Part shown: positions 42,300-50,897 of the stretch, piece by piece
Layout of the letters: each line of letters starts with the position of its first letter
Numbering within the stretch: the stretch's first letter is position 1
Assembly: GCA_964492715.1 (NCBI GenBank)
Contig: CAZBLK010000001.1
Span: forward strand, 1-64,000
DNA length: 64,000 bases
Source: CAZBLK01 sp964492715
Lineage (GTDB): Bacteria; Bacillota; Clostridia; Lachnospirales; WRBF01
Direction of reading: 5' to 3'
Translations under genes and position numbers: made by a program
The notes under the pieces: generated by a model
The model's input: the letters and a program-made list of their open reading frames with translations, nothing else
What the model was told of the DNA's origin: nothing
Databases searched by the model: none

Positions 42300-42337
42300 G
42301 CTTAAATATTGCTTAACTAATTTAACAATATTTAAGC
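42300..42337. promoter_or_regulatory. Perfect palindrome, probable MarR operator
   Basis: GCTTAAATATTG (42300-42311) and CAATATTTAAGC (42326-42337) are exact inverted 12-mers separated by CTTAACTAATTTAA. It lies about 57 bases upstream of the malY -35 element and 85 bases before the marR start. Confidence 0.6.
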
Positions 42338-42393
42338 ATTTGAAGTGTAGCATAGTTAAAGATACACAAAATATAATAAAATAAATAAAAATA

Positions 42394-42422
42394 TTGACAA
42401 ATATGTGCAGACATGATAATTT
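42394..42422 (+). promoter_or_regulatory. Promoter of malY
   Basis: TTGACA (42394-42399) with TAATTT at 17-base spacing (42417-42422), or GATAAT at 15. The -35 is consensus. Confidence 0.6.
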
Positions 42423-42458
42423 ATTGTTAAGCTACTAAACAAAAAAAGAGGTGGTATA

Positions 42459-43637
42459 ATGACTGTCGAAACGTTTTGTAAGGAAAACTGTGTAGAGCGT
42501 CGTGGTACGGGTTCACTTAAATGGGACTCACTTCAAGAAATTTTTGGAGATGCTGACTTAACTCCGCTTTGGGTTGCAGACATGGAGTTTAAAGCACCCG
42601 AAAAAGTAGTAGAAGCTATTTCGGCTAGAGCTTTGCATGGGGCGTTTGGGTACTGCAAAGTTTCTGAAAGCTATTATGAGGCTTTTTCAAAATGGCAAAA
42701 AAAGTTTCACAACATGGACGTTAAAAAAGAAGAAGTACGGTTTTACACTGGTGTTGTTGGCGCACTTTATTCGGTTGTAAACACGTTCACTTCGCTTGGT
42801 GAAGCCGTAATAATTTGCCCACCTGTTTACTACCCATTTTACGATGCAATATTAAACACAGGCAGAAAGCTTGTAACTTGCGAGCTTGACAACAATGGCG
42901 GATATTACACTCTAGACTATGAAAAATTTGAAAAAGAAATTTCTGAAAACGAAGTTAAAATGTTTATTATGTGCTCTCCTCATAACCCTGTTAGCAGAGT
43001 TTGGTCAGAGGAGGAACTTGTTACTACCTTATCTATTTGCAAAAAACATGGTGTTTTAGTAGTTTCTGATGAAATACACCAAGACTTTACATACGGCGTA
43101 AAAAAGTTCATTCCAGCTTCTGTTGCAGCAGGCGGTGAATTTATAAACAACTTGATTACACTTAACTCTGGTTCAAAAACATTTAATCTTGCAGGTCTTG
43201 CTCATTCGCATACAATTATACACAACGAACAGCTTAGGCAAAAATATGATAACTTTATAAAAACAATTGGTCAGCCCGAAACAAATTTATTTGGACTTGT
43301 CGGAATGGAAGCGGCGTTTCGCCAAGGAGAACAGTGGCTTGGGAACATTAAGGCAGTCATTATGCATAATTATAATTATGCAAAAGAACATTTTGCAGAA
43401 AAAGCACCAGAGATTATAGTTTCGCCTTTGGAAGGAACATATTTAATGTGGCTTGATTTGCGGGCTTATGTTGACCCAGAGCAAGTGTCCGATTTTATGC
43501 AGAAAAAGTGCCGCCTTGCGGTGGATGTGGGCGAATGGTTCAGCGTAAACGGAAAAGGTTTTATTAGAATAAACCTTGCTACAAACCCTAAATACGTTCA
43601 GCAAGCGGTAAACTCTATAATCAACAATTTGTTCTAA
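42459..43637 (+). CDS. PatB/MalY-type cystathionine beta-lyase (PLP)
   Basis: A 392-residue fold-type I PLP enzyme of the MalY/PatB group, which cleaves C-S bonds of cystathionine or cystine-like substrates to pyruvate, ammonia and thiol. LTPLWVADMEFKAPE near the start, MCSPHNPVSRVW, VVSDEIHQDF (PLP Asp) and NSGSKTFNLAGLAHS (Schiff-base Lys) are all present. GAGGTGG precedes the ATG. It is followed by a TcyP-type cystine carrier and faced by a MarR regulator, so a cystine-uptake and sulfur-release unit is likely. Confidence 0.9.
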   Translation: MTVETFCKENCVERRGTGSLKWDSLQEIFGDADLTPLWVADMEFKAPEKVVEAISARALHGAFGYCKVSESYYEAFSKWQKKFHNMDVKKEEVRFYTGVVGALYSVVNTFTSLGEAVIICPPVYYPFYDAILNTGRKLVTCELDNNGGYYTLDYEKFEKEISENEVKMFIMCSPHNPVSRVWSEEELVTTLSICKKHGVLVVSDEIHQDFTYGVKKFIPASVAAGGEFINNLITLNSGSKTFNLAGLAHSHTIIHNEQLRQKYDNFIKTIGQPETNLFGLVGMEAAFRQGEQWLGNIKAVIMHNYNYAKEHFAEKAPEIIVSPLEGTYLMWLDLRAYVDPEQVSDFMQKKCRLAVDVGEWFSVNGKGFIRINLATNPKYVQQAVNSIINNLF

Positions 43638-43706
43638 TTTTGCTTGCACACTTTTCCTAAGTCAAAATTAGTGTTATAATCTGTTATGGAAAGAAGGGGG
43701 TTCATA

Positions 43707-45080
43707 ATGTTAGTAGCAATAAATTTAATAATTTTTCTTGCATGTTTAGCGGCCATATTTGTTATGCAAAAGAAAAAGATGTCTTTTAATGTCCGTGTAA
43801 TAACAGGGTTGCTTGGCGGTATATTGTTTGGTATAGTTTTAAAAAACTTGGGCGACGCTACAGTTCTGTCGGAAAGCCTTCGCTGGATTAGCATTGTTGG
43901 AAGTGCTTACGTACGCTTGCTTAAAATGATGGTTATTCCGCTAATTTTTGTTTCAATTACTTGTGCAATAATAAACCAAAAGTCGGGGAAAAGCCTTGGC
44001 AAAATTACGGCTCTTGTGCTTGCTGTTCTTCTTGGTACGGCTGCAATTTCAGCGGTTGTCGGCGGAACTACAGCGCAAATGTTTGGGCTTACGTCAGAAG
44101 GAATACAAATTGGCGAAAGCGAAGCAGCAAGCACTAAGGCAATTGAAGAACGCTCGCAAGCTATGGCACCACTAGAAAAAACGATTATTAATATTATACC
44201 GACAAATCCATTTTATTCAATGACAGGGCAGGGCGACAACGCTACTTTGTCAGTTGTGCTTTTTGCTTGTTTAATTGGAATTGGGCTTATAGGTGTACGC
44301 ACATACGCACCAGAGCAAGCAGAATTCTTTGAAAAAATCTTGAATTCTGCCAACACTCTTGTTGTTGAAATTGTTATGATGATTTTAATGCTTACGCCTT
44401 ACGGTATTTTTTCATTAATGGCACAAACAGTTGCAGGCAGTGACTACGCAAGCATTATGCGCCTTGCAACGTTTGTAATTGCCTCATATGTAGCTATACT
44501 TGTTATGTTTGTAATTCATGGAGTAATTCTTGCTTTGTTTGGTTTAAGCCCGATTACTTTCTTCAAAAAGGCAATGACAGCTTTGACTTTTGCTTTTACA
44601 TCACGTACAAGTGCAGGCACGCTTCCGCTTACAACACGAACTCTTACTGAAAAAATGGGCGTGCAAGACGGCATTTCAAACTTGGCGGCTTCACTTGGAA
44701 CTTCGATTGGGCAAAACGGCTGCGCAGCAATTTACCCTGCAATGCTTGTTGTTATGGTTGCGCCTTCTGTTGGGCAACAAATTACGCCGGGTTTCTTTGT
44801 GCTAATGGTGGTAGTAATAACTTTTGCGTCAATTGGTATTGCTGGCGTTGGCGGTGGTGCAACTTTTGCAGGAATTACAGTTTTGTCGGCTCTTGGCTTG
44901 CCGGTTGGCATAGCTGGTTTGCTTGTTGCTGTAGAACCGCTAATTGACATGGCAAGAACTGCTCTAAATGTAAGTGATGGCATGATTGCAGCGATTGTTA
45001 CTTCAAAGGTTACAAATAACCTTGACAAAGTTGTGTATGATGACAAGAAAAGAGATTTTACTGAGAAAGTAAAGGTTTAA
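43707..45080 (+). CDS. tcyP: L-cystine symporter TcyP-like
   Basis: A 457-residue DAACS-superfamily carrier of the TcyP/YhcL cystine group. Motifs: YVRLLKMMVIPLIFVSI, FTSRTSAGTLPLTTRT (HP1), SIGQNGCAAIYPAMLVVMVA (TM7), GVGGGATFAGITVLSALGLP (HP2). ATG 43707 with AGGGGGTT upstream. 69 bp after malY, so the operon would import cystine and cleave it. A strong bidirectional terminator follows. Confidence 0.86.
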   Translation: MLVAINLIIFLACLAAIFVMQKKKMSFNVRVITGLLGGILFGIVLKNLGDATVLSESLRWISIVGSAYVRLLKMMVIPLIFVSITCAIINQKSGKSLGKITALVLAVLLGTAAISAVVGGTTAQMFGLTSEGIQIGESEAASTKAIEERSQAMAPLEKTIINIIPTNPFYSMTGQGDNATLSVVLFACLIGIGLIGVRTYAPEQAEFFEKILNSANTLVVEIVMMILMLTPYGIFSLMAQTVAGSDYASIMRLATFVIASYVAILVMFVIHGVILALFGLSPITFFKKAMTALTFAFTSRTSAGTLPLTTRTLTEKMGVQDGISNLAASLGTSIGQNGCAAIYPAMLVVMVAPSVGQQITPGFFVLMVVVITFASIGIAGVGGGATFAGITVLSALGLPVGIAGLLVAVEPLIDMARTALNVSDGMIAAIVTSKVTNNLDKVVYDDKKRDFTEKVKV

Positions 45081-45114
45081 AGTTTAAGTTGTAAAGTTAA
45101 CATAATATATAACA

Positions 45115-45155
45115 AAAAAGCACTTTCCCACGAAAAATCAGGGAAAGTGCTTTTT
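45115..45155. terminator. Bidirectional terminator
   Basis: AAAAAGCACTTTCCC (45115-45129) and GGGAAAGTGCTTTTT (45141-45155): a 15-bp perfect stem with A-run and T-run. It ends both tcyP and the hydrogenase operon. Confidence 0.9.
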
Positions 45156-45159
45156 AACT

Positions 45160-46584
45160 TTACTTCAACACGCTTATAGCATCAGAAATTGTTTTTTCAA
45201 ATGCTTCCATACCGTACTTATCAACGTCCGCTTTGCTCTTTGGGCCGTGTGTCAAACAACCAGCTCCACCAATACAACCGCCAACGCAAGCCATACCCTC
45301 GATGAAGTTTGCATTGGAAGCTTTTTTGGACGCTTTTAAAAGCGCAACTCTACATTCTTCTATGCCGTCGCAAGAAACAGGGTTTAGCTCAAAGTCTTCT
45401 ACGCCGTGTTCTTTAATGCCTTGCTTTACAGCGTCTGCAAGCCCGCCGCACCTAGCGAAAATTCTGCCGTAATACGAAGCGTTGTCAAGTACATCTTCGG
45501 GCAAGGTTGTTATGTCTATGTCACGGCTGTCGAAAAGTGCTTGCAGTTCTTCAAACGTAATTGTTACGTCAACAAACGGCTTAACTTCGTCAAGCATAAT
45601 TTCTTTCTTCTTTGCAGTGCATGGGCCAATGAAAACAATTTTGCAAGTTGGGTCTGTTTTTTTAATGTACTCTGCAATGGTTGCCATTGGCGACAAGTTA
45701 TGCGAAACGTATTGTGCCAGGTCTGGGAACTCGTTTTTTACGTACATAACAAAAGCAGGGCAGCACGAGCTTGTGAGGAAGCCTTTTTCTGTAAGCTCCT
45801 TAGCTTCGGCAAAAGCAACCATGTCAGCACCTAAAGCCGCTTCAACAACGCTGTGGAAGCCAAGCTCTTTAATTCCTTTTATTACTTGCCCTAGCTTAGC
45901 ATAAGTAAACTGGCTTGCAATAGATGGTGCAACTACGGCGTAAAGCTTGTAGTCTTGGTTTTGGTTGCTTCTTTTCACCAAGTCAATTACATTTAAAATA
46001 TACGACTTATCCATAATTGCACCGAACGGACATTGGTAAACACAAGCTCCACAAGCTATACATTTATCATTGTTAATTGCCGCTGCTTTGCTTTCGTTCA
46101 TTTTTATTGCTTTAATTTTACAAGCGTTTTCGCATGGGCGTCTGTTGTTTAAAATTGCTGTGTATGGGCAAACATTTGCACATTTGCCGCATTCTACACA
46201 TTTCGATTTATCAATGTAAGCTTTTTGCTGGCGGTCAAAAGAAATTGCGCCAAGCTTGCAAACGTCCTCACAGCGGTGGGCTATGCACCCACGGCAAGCA
46301 GCAGTTACTTCATAGCCTCCTACAGGACATTCGTCACAAGCAATGTCTATTACTTCAATTACGTTTGGGTTGCTTTTGTCGCCGCCTACTGCAATTTTTA
46401 CACGTTCGGCAACAATTGCACGTTCCTTGTGAACACAGCAGCGCATTGTTGGGTTTTTGCCGTTTATAATTGTTTTTGGTATGTCAGAAATTTTTTCAAG
46501 TAGTCTGTCTTGCCAAGCAAGGTTTGCAACTTCTTTCAAAACTGTGTATTTAAGCTCTTGCACTTTTGTGTCAAATTTTCTCAT
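45160..46584 (-). CDS. [FeFe] hydrogenase, group B type
   Basis: A 474-residue hydrogenase-like protein. The N-terminal half has ferredoxin clusters (CRGCIAHRCEDVC, CVECGKCANVCP, CIACGACVYQCP). The H-cluster motifs are L1 TSSCCPAF (271-278), L2 GPCTAKKKE (320-328) and L3 EGMACVGGCIGGAGC (429-443). The TSSCCPAF form, in place of TSCCPxW, and the layout mark group B, whose physiological role is unsettled. AAGGAGAAAG precedes the ATG. It is last in an operon with the phosphatase and the PAS-hydrogenase. Confidence 0.88.
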   Translation of the reverse strand: MRKFDTKVQELKYTVLKEVANLAWQDRLLEKISDIPKTIINGKNPTMRCCVHKERAIVAERVKIAVGGDKSNPNVIEVIDIACDECPVGGYEVTAACRGCIAHRCEDVCKLGAISFDRQQKAYIDKSKCVECGKCANVCPYTAILNNRRPCENACKIKAIKMNESKAAAINNDKCIACGACVYQCPFGAIMDKSYILNVIDLVKRSNQNQDYKLYAVVAPSIASQFTYAKLGQVIKGIKELGFHSVVEAALGADMVAFAEAKELTEKGFLTSSCCPAFVMYVKNEFPDLAQYVSHNLSPMATIAEYIKKTDPTCKIVFIGPCTAKKKEIMLDEVKPFVDVTITFEELQALFDSRDIDITTLPEDVLDNASYYGRIFARCGGLADAVKQGIKEHGVEDFELNPVSCDGIEECRVALLKASKKASNANFIEGMACVGGCIGGAGCLTHGPKSKADVDKYGMEAFEKTISDAISVLK

Positions 46585-46594
46585 ATCTTTCTCC

Positions 46595-47767
46595 TTAAAA
46601 ATAACTTACCTTTATTCGCTTTCCCATTTTTTTCAAACAATCGGAAAGCTCGTCTATAAGACGCATTTTTATGTTAAAATTAATTGGCAAATTTGGGTTT
46701 TGGTGCGCTGGGTTTATCGCTCTGCCGACAAAAAAGTTTATGTCGGTTGCTTCTTCAAAGAGTAGGCGAGAAATAAGCGAAGCGCCGTCTTTTTTGTTGC
46801 TCCAATCCGAGTAGTGCTCGTTGTCAGCTAAATAATTTTTAGCATACTTCAAAACTTTGCTAATTGTAATAACACCCTCTGTGACCAAATCAATTCCTTC
46901 AACCTTTGAAATAGGTGGTATGTCGGGGTCGTGGTACGTTAAGTCGGTAGTAATTGGCTTGTTAAGGTAATTAGCCGCAAGTGATGAAGTTGTTCCGCCG
47001 CAAACTATGTGCTTGCCAATTTTACTAAAAAACAGCGACATCATTTTTGAAACGTCATCAGGGTCTACAGGTGGGCCTATCATTAAGTTCATTGGCTCTC
47101 TGCTTCTAATTTTTAAAGCACAAACTGTAGTGTCGTCGCCTGGTTTGCCGTCGTAAAGCCTGTTACATTCTTCAAGCAAAACTGTTGCCATTGTTTTTGC
47201 CGTAAAGCCAGCATCATAAATTGTTTCCAAAAAATTTATAATGTCTTCACGCTGCCAACCGAAGTTTAACGTCATACCAACGCCTGAATGTACAGCGCCG
47301 TCACTCATTGCTATGAAAACGTCGTTTTCATAAATGTGAAGCTGCGACTTATAAATTATTTTGTTTTCAATGACAAAAGATTCTTTTGGAAACTCAAAAT
47401 GCTTACCGTCACGAATTAAAATAACGTGTGGATTGTCATATTGAATTATTTCGGCAACTTCGTTGTCCTTTATGCTAATTACGCTAAACGTAGAGTAAGC
47501 CACGCCACGCACAGAGCAAACAGGAAGCGTTGCCGCAACAGTCCGCACACAATCTTCTACGCTTATATTTTGCGAAAGCATAGTTGAAAGAATTTTAGAA
47601 GTAAGCGTAGACAAAATGTTTGCTTTTACGCCGCTTCCAAGCCCGTCTGCCAAAACTGCAATTAGTGTATTGTCATCAGTTGAAACAACTTCCACACGGT
47701 CGCCGCAAAGCTGCTCGCCAAATTTGTTTAGGCTTAAATGCCCTACATCAATACAAAGCTTACTCAT
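46595..47767 (-). CDS. SpoIIE-family protein phosphatase (PP2C type)
   Basis: A 390-residue protein with a PP2C/SpoIIE phosphatase core: the N-terminal VLADGLGSGVKAN (metal-binding DG) and VFIAMSDGAVHSGVGM (second DG), with GDDTTVCALKI near the end of the domain (about residues 1-225). The C-terminal 160 residues have no recognised domain (LMIGPPVDPDDVSKMM, CGGTTSSLAANYL). Such phosphatases control partner-switching and c-di-GMP or sigma-factor pathways. It overlaps the PAS-hydrogenase gene by 8 bp, so translation is coupled and a joint signal pathway is likely. Confidence 0.85.
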   Translation of the reverse strand: MSKLCIDVGHLSLNKFGEQLCGDRVEVVSTDDNTLIAVLADGLGSGVKANILSTLTSKILSTMLSQNISVEDCVRTVAATLPVCSVRGVAYSTFSVISIKDNEVAEIIQYDNPHVILIRDGKHFEFPKESFVIENKIIYKSQLHIYENDVFIAMSDGAVHSGVGMTLNFGWQREDIINFLETIYDAGFTAKTMATVLLEECNRLYDGKPGDDTTVCALKIRSREPMNLMIGPPVDPDDVSKMMSLFFSKIGKHIVCGGTTSSLAANYLNKPITTDLTYHDPDIPPISKVEGIDLVTEGVITISKVLKYAKNYLADNEHYSDWSNKKDGASLISRLLFEEATDINFFVGRAINPAHQNPNLPINFNIKMRLIDELSDCLKKMGKRIKVSYF

Positions 47768-49442
47768 GGCTAATTGACTCCTTCAGCTTTGTTAAAGCAA
47801 TTTTTGTTTCTGCTGTCGTTTCGCCCAGCAAAAGGGCAATTTCTTGCACGACACGCATTTGCTTTTCTACAACTTGGTCAGTAATTGCTATAGTTTGGCG
47901 GCTAAGCTTTTCCTTTTTCTCACGTTCAAGCTCGTAGTCAGAAATATCACGCATAATACATATTAAAATTTTAAAATCGTTGTCGTAAACAATAGTTTGT
48001 TCCACATGCTTTTTGTATTCTGCTAAGTACATTCTTTTGTTTTGTATTTTTTCAATGCCTTTTTGCACTTGAATAAAGTTTTCAATTTCAAGAATTCGCA
48101 CAACATGCTCGCCGATTACGTCACTTTGTGCCCTAATTCCAAGCATTTTTAAAGCCGATTCGTTTATTTGCTGAATTTCAAGAGAATCATTTGTTACAAT
48201 AATTGCGTTTGGCGTGTTTTTAATTATTTTGTCGGAAAAAGATTCTGCCTTTTCCATAATGTATGGCAAACACATTGTTATGTCGGCTTTGCCTTGATAA
48301 ACAGCAATTGCTTTTTCTCGGCAAGTGTCATAGCCACATGTGCCACAATTAAGCTCGTGTTCTGGCGTAGTTTTTCCCATTTGCTTCAAAATGTCCTCTA
48401 TGTTTTTTGAACCTGGGTTGTTGCGTTTAAGTAAAATAAAGGGGTGAAGCCTGCGCTTTTTGTCGTCACTTAATGCTCTTACTGAAAAATCGTTTTTACC
48501 TGCGTAGCGACTTACCTTTTGATAATTTCTAACAGGAGAATAACTTGTTGTCATTACAGGGCCACCGACGCAGCTTCCTTTGCAGGCTGACATTTCTATA
48601 AAGCAGGGGTTTAAGTTTCCTTCGATTACATCTTTAATTATGCTTATGCAGTTTTCAACGCCATCTACTGTAATTGTGTCGAAATGTTCCAGTTCACCCA
48701 CAATGTTCATTGTTTTTATAATTCCGCCAGCAATTGGGAAAAGCCTTGCTCTTGTATCGTTGTCTAGTTGCTCATCTTCTTTTGAAATTTCAATTCCTTC
48801 GGAAGAAAGCCAACGTGAAAGCTCGTCAAACGTAAGCACACAGTCAACAACACCGCCGTATGTTTCGGCTTCAGCCTTTTTGGAAATGCAAGGGCCAATG
48901 AACACGGTTTTTGCGCCTTCGTACCTTTCCTTAATATCAGTACAATGCGCCATCATTGGGGAAACAACGGGCGCAAGGTAGGGGATGGCGTCTGGAAAAT
49001 ATTTTTGTATCATTACATTTACGGAGTGGCAGCAAGACGAAATGCAAACCTTTTTTTCGTCCTTTGCGAGTATTTTTTCATACTCGGTTTTTACAATTGT
49101 TGCGCCGACTGCTGTTTCTTCAACGTCTAAAAAGCCAAGTTTTTTAAGCGCATTTTTCATTGAGCTAATTGTTGCACCCTCAAAGTTTGCAACAAACGAA
49201 GGTGCAAGGCTTGCAACAACTGGCTGCCCACTTTGCAGCAAAACTTTTGCTTTTTCAACATCATCTCTAATGAACTTTGCATCTTGCGGACACATAACAA
49301 AACATTGTCCGCAAAGTATACATTCGTCCTCGATGATGTGCGCCCGCCCTGCGGAAAAACGTATAGACTTCACAGGGCAGTGACGAATACATTTGTGGCA
49401 ATTCATGCAATTGCTTTTTTTTAGGCTAATATATTCAGTCAT
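47760..49442 (-). CDS. Group C (sensory) [FeFe] hydrogenase with PAS domain, HydS-like
   Basis: A 560-residue protein. Two 4Fe-4S ferredoxin sites (CMNCHKCIRHCP, CILCGQCFVMCP) lead to an H-cluster domain: L1 ISSCCHSV (134-141), L2 FIGPCISKK (181-189), L3 EMSACKGSCVGG (283-294). A 4Fe-4S domain of the CGTCGYDTC type (366-391) follows, then a PAS domain (about 405-500) and a helical tail. This is the layout of sensory group C hydrogenases, thought to detect H2 and pass the signal on. Known sensory forms have weak activity; L1 has His-Ser where catalytic types have Pro. GAGGAA before the ATG. Confidence 0.9.
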   Translation of the reverse strand: MTEYISLKKSNCMNCHKCIRHCPVKSIRFSAGRAHIIEDECILCGQCFVMCPQDAKFIRDDVEKAKVLLQSGQPVVASLAPSFVANFEGATISSMKNALKKLGFLDVEETAVGATIVKTEYEKILAKDEKKVCISSCCHSVNVMIQKYFPDAIPYLAPVVSPMMAHCTDIKERYEGAKTVFIGPCISKKAEAETYGGVVDCVLTFDELSRWLSSEGIEISKEDEQLDNDTRARLFPIAGGIIKTMNIVGELEHFDTITVDGVENCISIIKDVIEGNLNPCFIEMSACKGSCVGGPVMTTSYSPVRNYQKVSRYAGKNDFSVRALSDDKKRRLHPFILLKRNNPGSKNIEDILKQMGKTTPEHELNCGTCGYDTCREKAIAVYQGKADITMCLPYIMEKAESFSDKIIKNTPNAIIVTNDSLEIQQINESALKMLGIRAQSDVIGEHVVRILEIENFIQVQKGIEKIQNKRMYLAEYKKHVEQTIVYDNDFKILICIMRDISDYELEREKKEKLSRQTIAITDQVVEKQMRVVQEIALLLGETTAETKIALTKLKESISHE

Positions 49443-49494
49443 TACACATTCCTCTTTTCCCTAATCCTGTTTTAATGTGAAAACTCTCTGATGT

Positions 49495-49599
49495 TATACC
49501 AATTCCGTTTTTAATCGACATTGTCTGTCGGTAAAAAAGCCAAACGGCTAGGCGTTTGGCTTCCCTATGCCAATATAGTTAAAAACTAGAATTGCTATA
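49495..49599. repeat. Family A palindromic element, copy A5 (105 bp)
   Basis: TATACCAATTCC and AGAATTGCTATA ends; interior as in A2. It separates the ferredoxin gene from the sensory hydrogenase gene, and the ferredoxin stop codon (TAG, complement of 49595-49597) lies in its end repeat. Confidence 0.75.
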
Positions 49600-49837
49600 A
49601 TTTAGCTAAAATTTGTGTATCAAAGAAGTCGCTTGTTGTTTGTGGAGATAGGGAGAACAACTCGTCATTTAGCAGAACTGAAACGCCGTTTGCACAGTTG
49701 CCCATGCAAAACTTGCCAGCAAGCTCTACCTTGTCTTTTAAATTGTGCTGTGCAATTAATGATTGTAATTCTTCTACAATTTGCCTAGAGCCTTTCAAGT
49801 GACATGAGCTGCCGATACATACTGTTACTTTAAACAT
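49595..49837 (-). CDS. Thioredoxin-like [2Fe-2S] ferredoxin (NuoE/HydC-like)
   Basis: An 80-residue domain with four cysteines in the C-x4-C...C-x3-C spacing: VCIGSSCHLKG and GKFCMGNCANGV. This is the thioredoxin-like 2Fe-2S fold of NuoE C-termini and of electron-carrier subunits of [FeFe] hydrogenases. It probably carries electrons for the neighbouring hydrogenase or sensor. AGGAGG precedes the ATG. The final codon is followed by TAG from element A5, so the native C-terminus may have been trimmed. Confidence 0.85.
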   Translation of the reverse strand: MFKVTVCIGSSCHLKGSRQIVEELQSLIAQHNLKDKVELAGKFCMGNCANGVSVLLNDELFSLSPQTTSDFFDTQILAKL

Positions 49838-49898
49838 ATTACTCCTCCTAATTATTTTATAACATCAAGCTGTTGTTTGAAACTGCTTTGGAACACTA

Positions 49899-50059
49899 GG
49901 GCGTGTTTGAAAAATCGCTTTTAGTGGATTTTCGAGGAAATTTTTTTAAGTGCGAGGAAGCGAAAACCGCACGTCCCCAAAGGTACGAAAGGTTTTTGCT
50001 GACGAAGCAATTCTAAAAATTTACCGAAAAGACGCTAGAATGGATTTTTCAAACAGCCC
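49899..50059. mobile_element. Family D miniature element (about 161 bp)
   Basis: GGGCGTGTTTGAAAAATC at the left and GATTTTTCAAACAGCCC at the right are inverted termini (one extra base). The interior contains GCGAGGAAGCGAAAACCGC and GACGAAGC; no coding capacity. Confidence 0.6.
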
Positions 50060-50133
50060 ATCGATATTTCCTAACAGGGTAGGGAAAAAGAGGAACTTCC
50101 CTAGCGGTGTTAGGGTAAAACGAACAATTAATT

Positions 50134-50883
50134 TTATTCGTAATCTGTTACGTTAATCCAGTTTAAAAGAAACTCACGTTCTTCTGGCTTGCCTTTAACC
50201 GACTGCGAAGCAGCAACTATCGGAATCCACTTTTGAACATACTGTTTTTCTGTGTTGCTCTTTTCACAAAACAGGTCTAAATATTTTTCGGCAACATCAA
50301 TTTGCCCAGCTAACCAAAACAGCAAATATGTTCTTGCGGCGTCTGCGCTTGCGTTGCCTTGTGTAGCGTGTGACCAGTCTATAATATAATCGTTGCCGTC
50401 ATCGCCGCAAATGATGTTGCTTGGGTTAAAGTCTCCGTGGCAAACTTTGTTGTGCTTTGGAAGCGACTCAAGCCTTGTGTGCAGCTCGTAGCGTGTTGTT
50501 GCATCAAGAGTAGTTTCTGTAATTTTTCTGTTCATTTTGTCTTTTAACTTGCCGAGTGTAGAAACAACTTTTTCATGCACTGAAAGCTGAAGTTTTACAA
50601 AACGGTCTAAATATTCATCAAGCTTTTCTGGGTTTTCTTCCATTAACTGGGCTAAAGTTTTACCTTTTATATGTTCGTTTACAATCGCCCATTTTCCGTC
50701 AATGCGTGTAACCTCAACGAGTGCAGGTGCAGGCAAACCTGCTTCTTCAACACGGGCTTGGTTTAATGCTTCGTTCAAAACGTCCGACTTTGGGTATTCG
50801 TTGTCAAAAAGCTTTATTACATAATCGCCGTCACGGTAAACTGTTTTGCCTGTTCTAACGGCAATAACTCTTTCGAGATTCAT
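50134..50883 (-). CDS. Aminoglycoside phosphotransferase-like kinase
   Basis: A 249-residue APH/choline-kinase-fold protein. The nucleotide site is in VYRDGDYVIKLFDN, the Brenner motif is VCHGDFNPSNIICGD (catalytic Asp), and the metal motif is YIIDWSHA. Members of this clostridial branch are often annotated as aminoglycoside phosphotransferases, but resistance is not implied and the substrate is unknown. AAGGAGGA before the ATG. It follows adhE by 14 bp, so likely cotranscribed with it. Confidence 0.85.
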   Translation of the reverse strand: MNLERVIAVRTGKTVYRDGDYVIKLFDNEYPKSDVLNEALNQARVEEAGLPAPALVEVTRIDGKWAIVNEHIKGKTLAQLMEENPEKLDEYLDRFVKLQLSVHEKVVSTLGKLKDKMNRKITETTLDATTRYELHTRLESLPKHNKVCHGDFNPSNIICGDDGNDYIIDWSHATQGNASADAARTYLLFWLAGQIDVAEKYLDLFCEKSNTEKQYVQKWIPIVAASQSVKGKPEEREFLLNWINVTDYE

Positions 50884-50897
50884 TTTTTAAATCCTCC

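Noticed and set aside
45406..45904. Two long frames opposite the group B hydrogenase
   Set aside because: They mirror Cys- and Gly-rich conserved coding sequence; no RBS and no recognisable domains.
45160..46584. Considered a classical group A catalytic hydrogenase
   Set aside because: The L1 motif is TSSCCPAF, not TSCCPxW, and the layout fits group B.
50134..50883. Considered as an aminoglycoside resistance gene
   Set aside because: The fold matches, but the branch is broad and nothing in the context points to antibiotic resistance.
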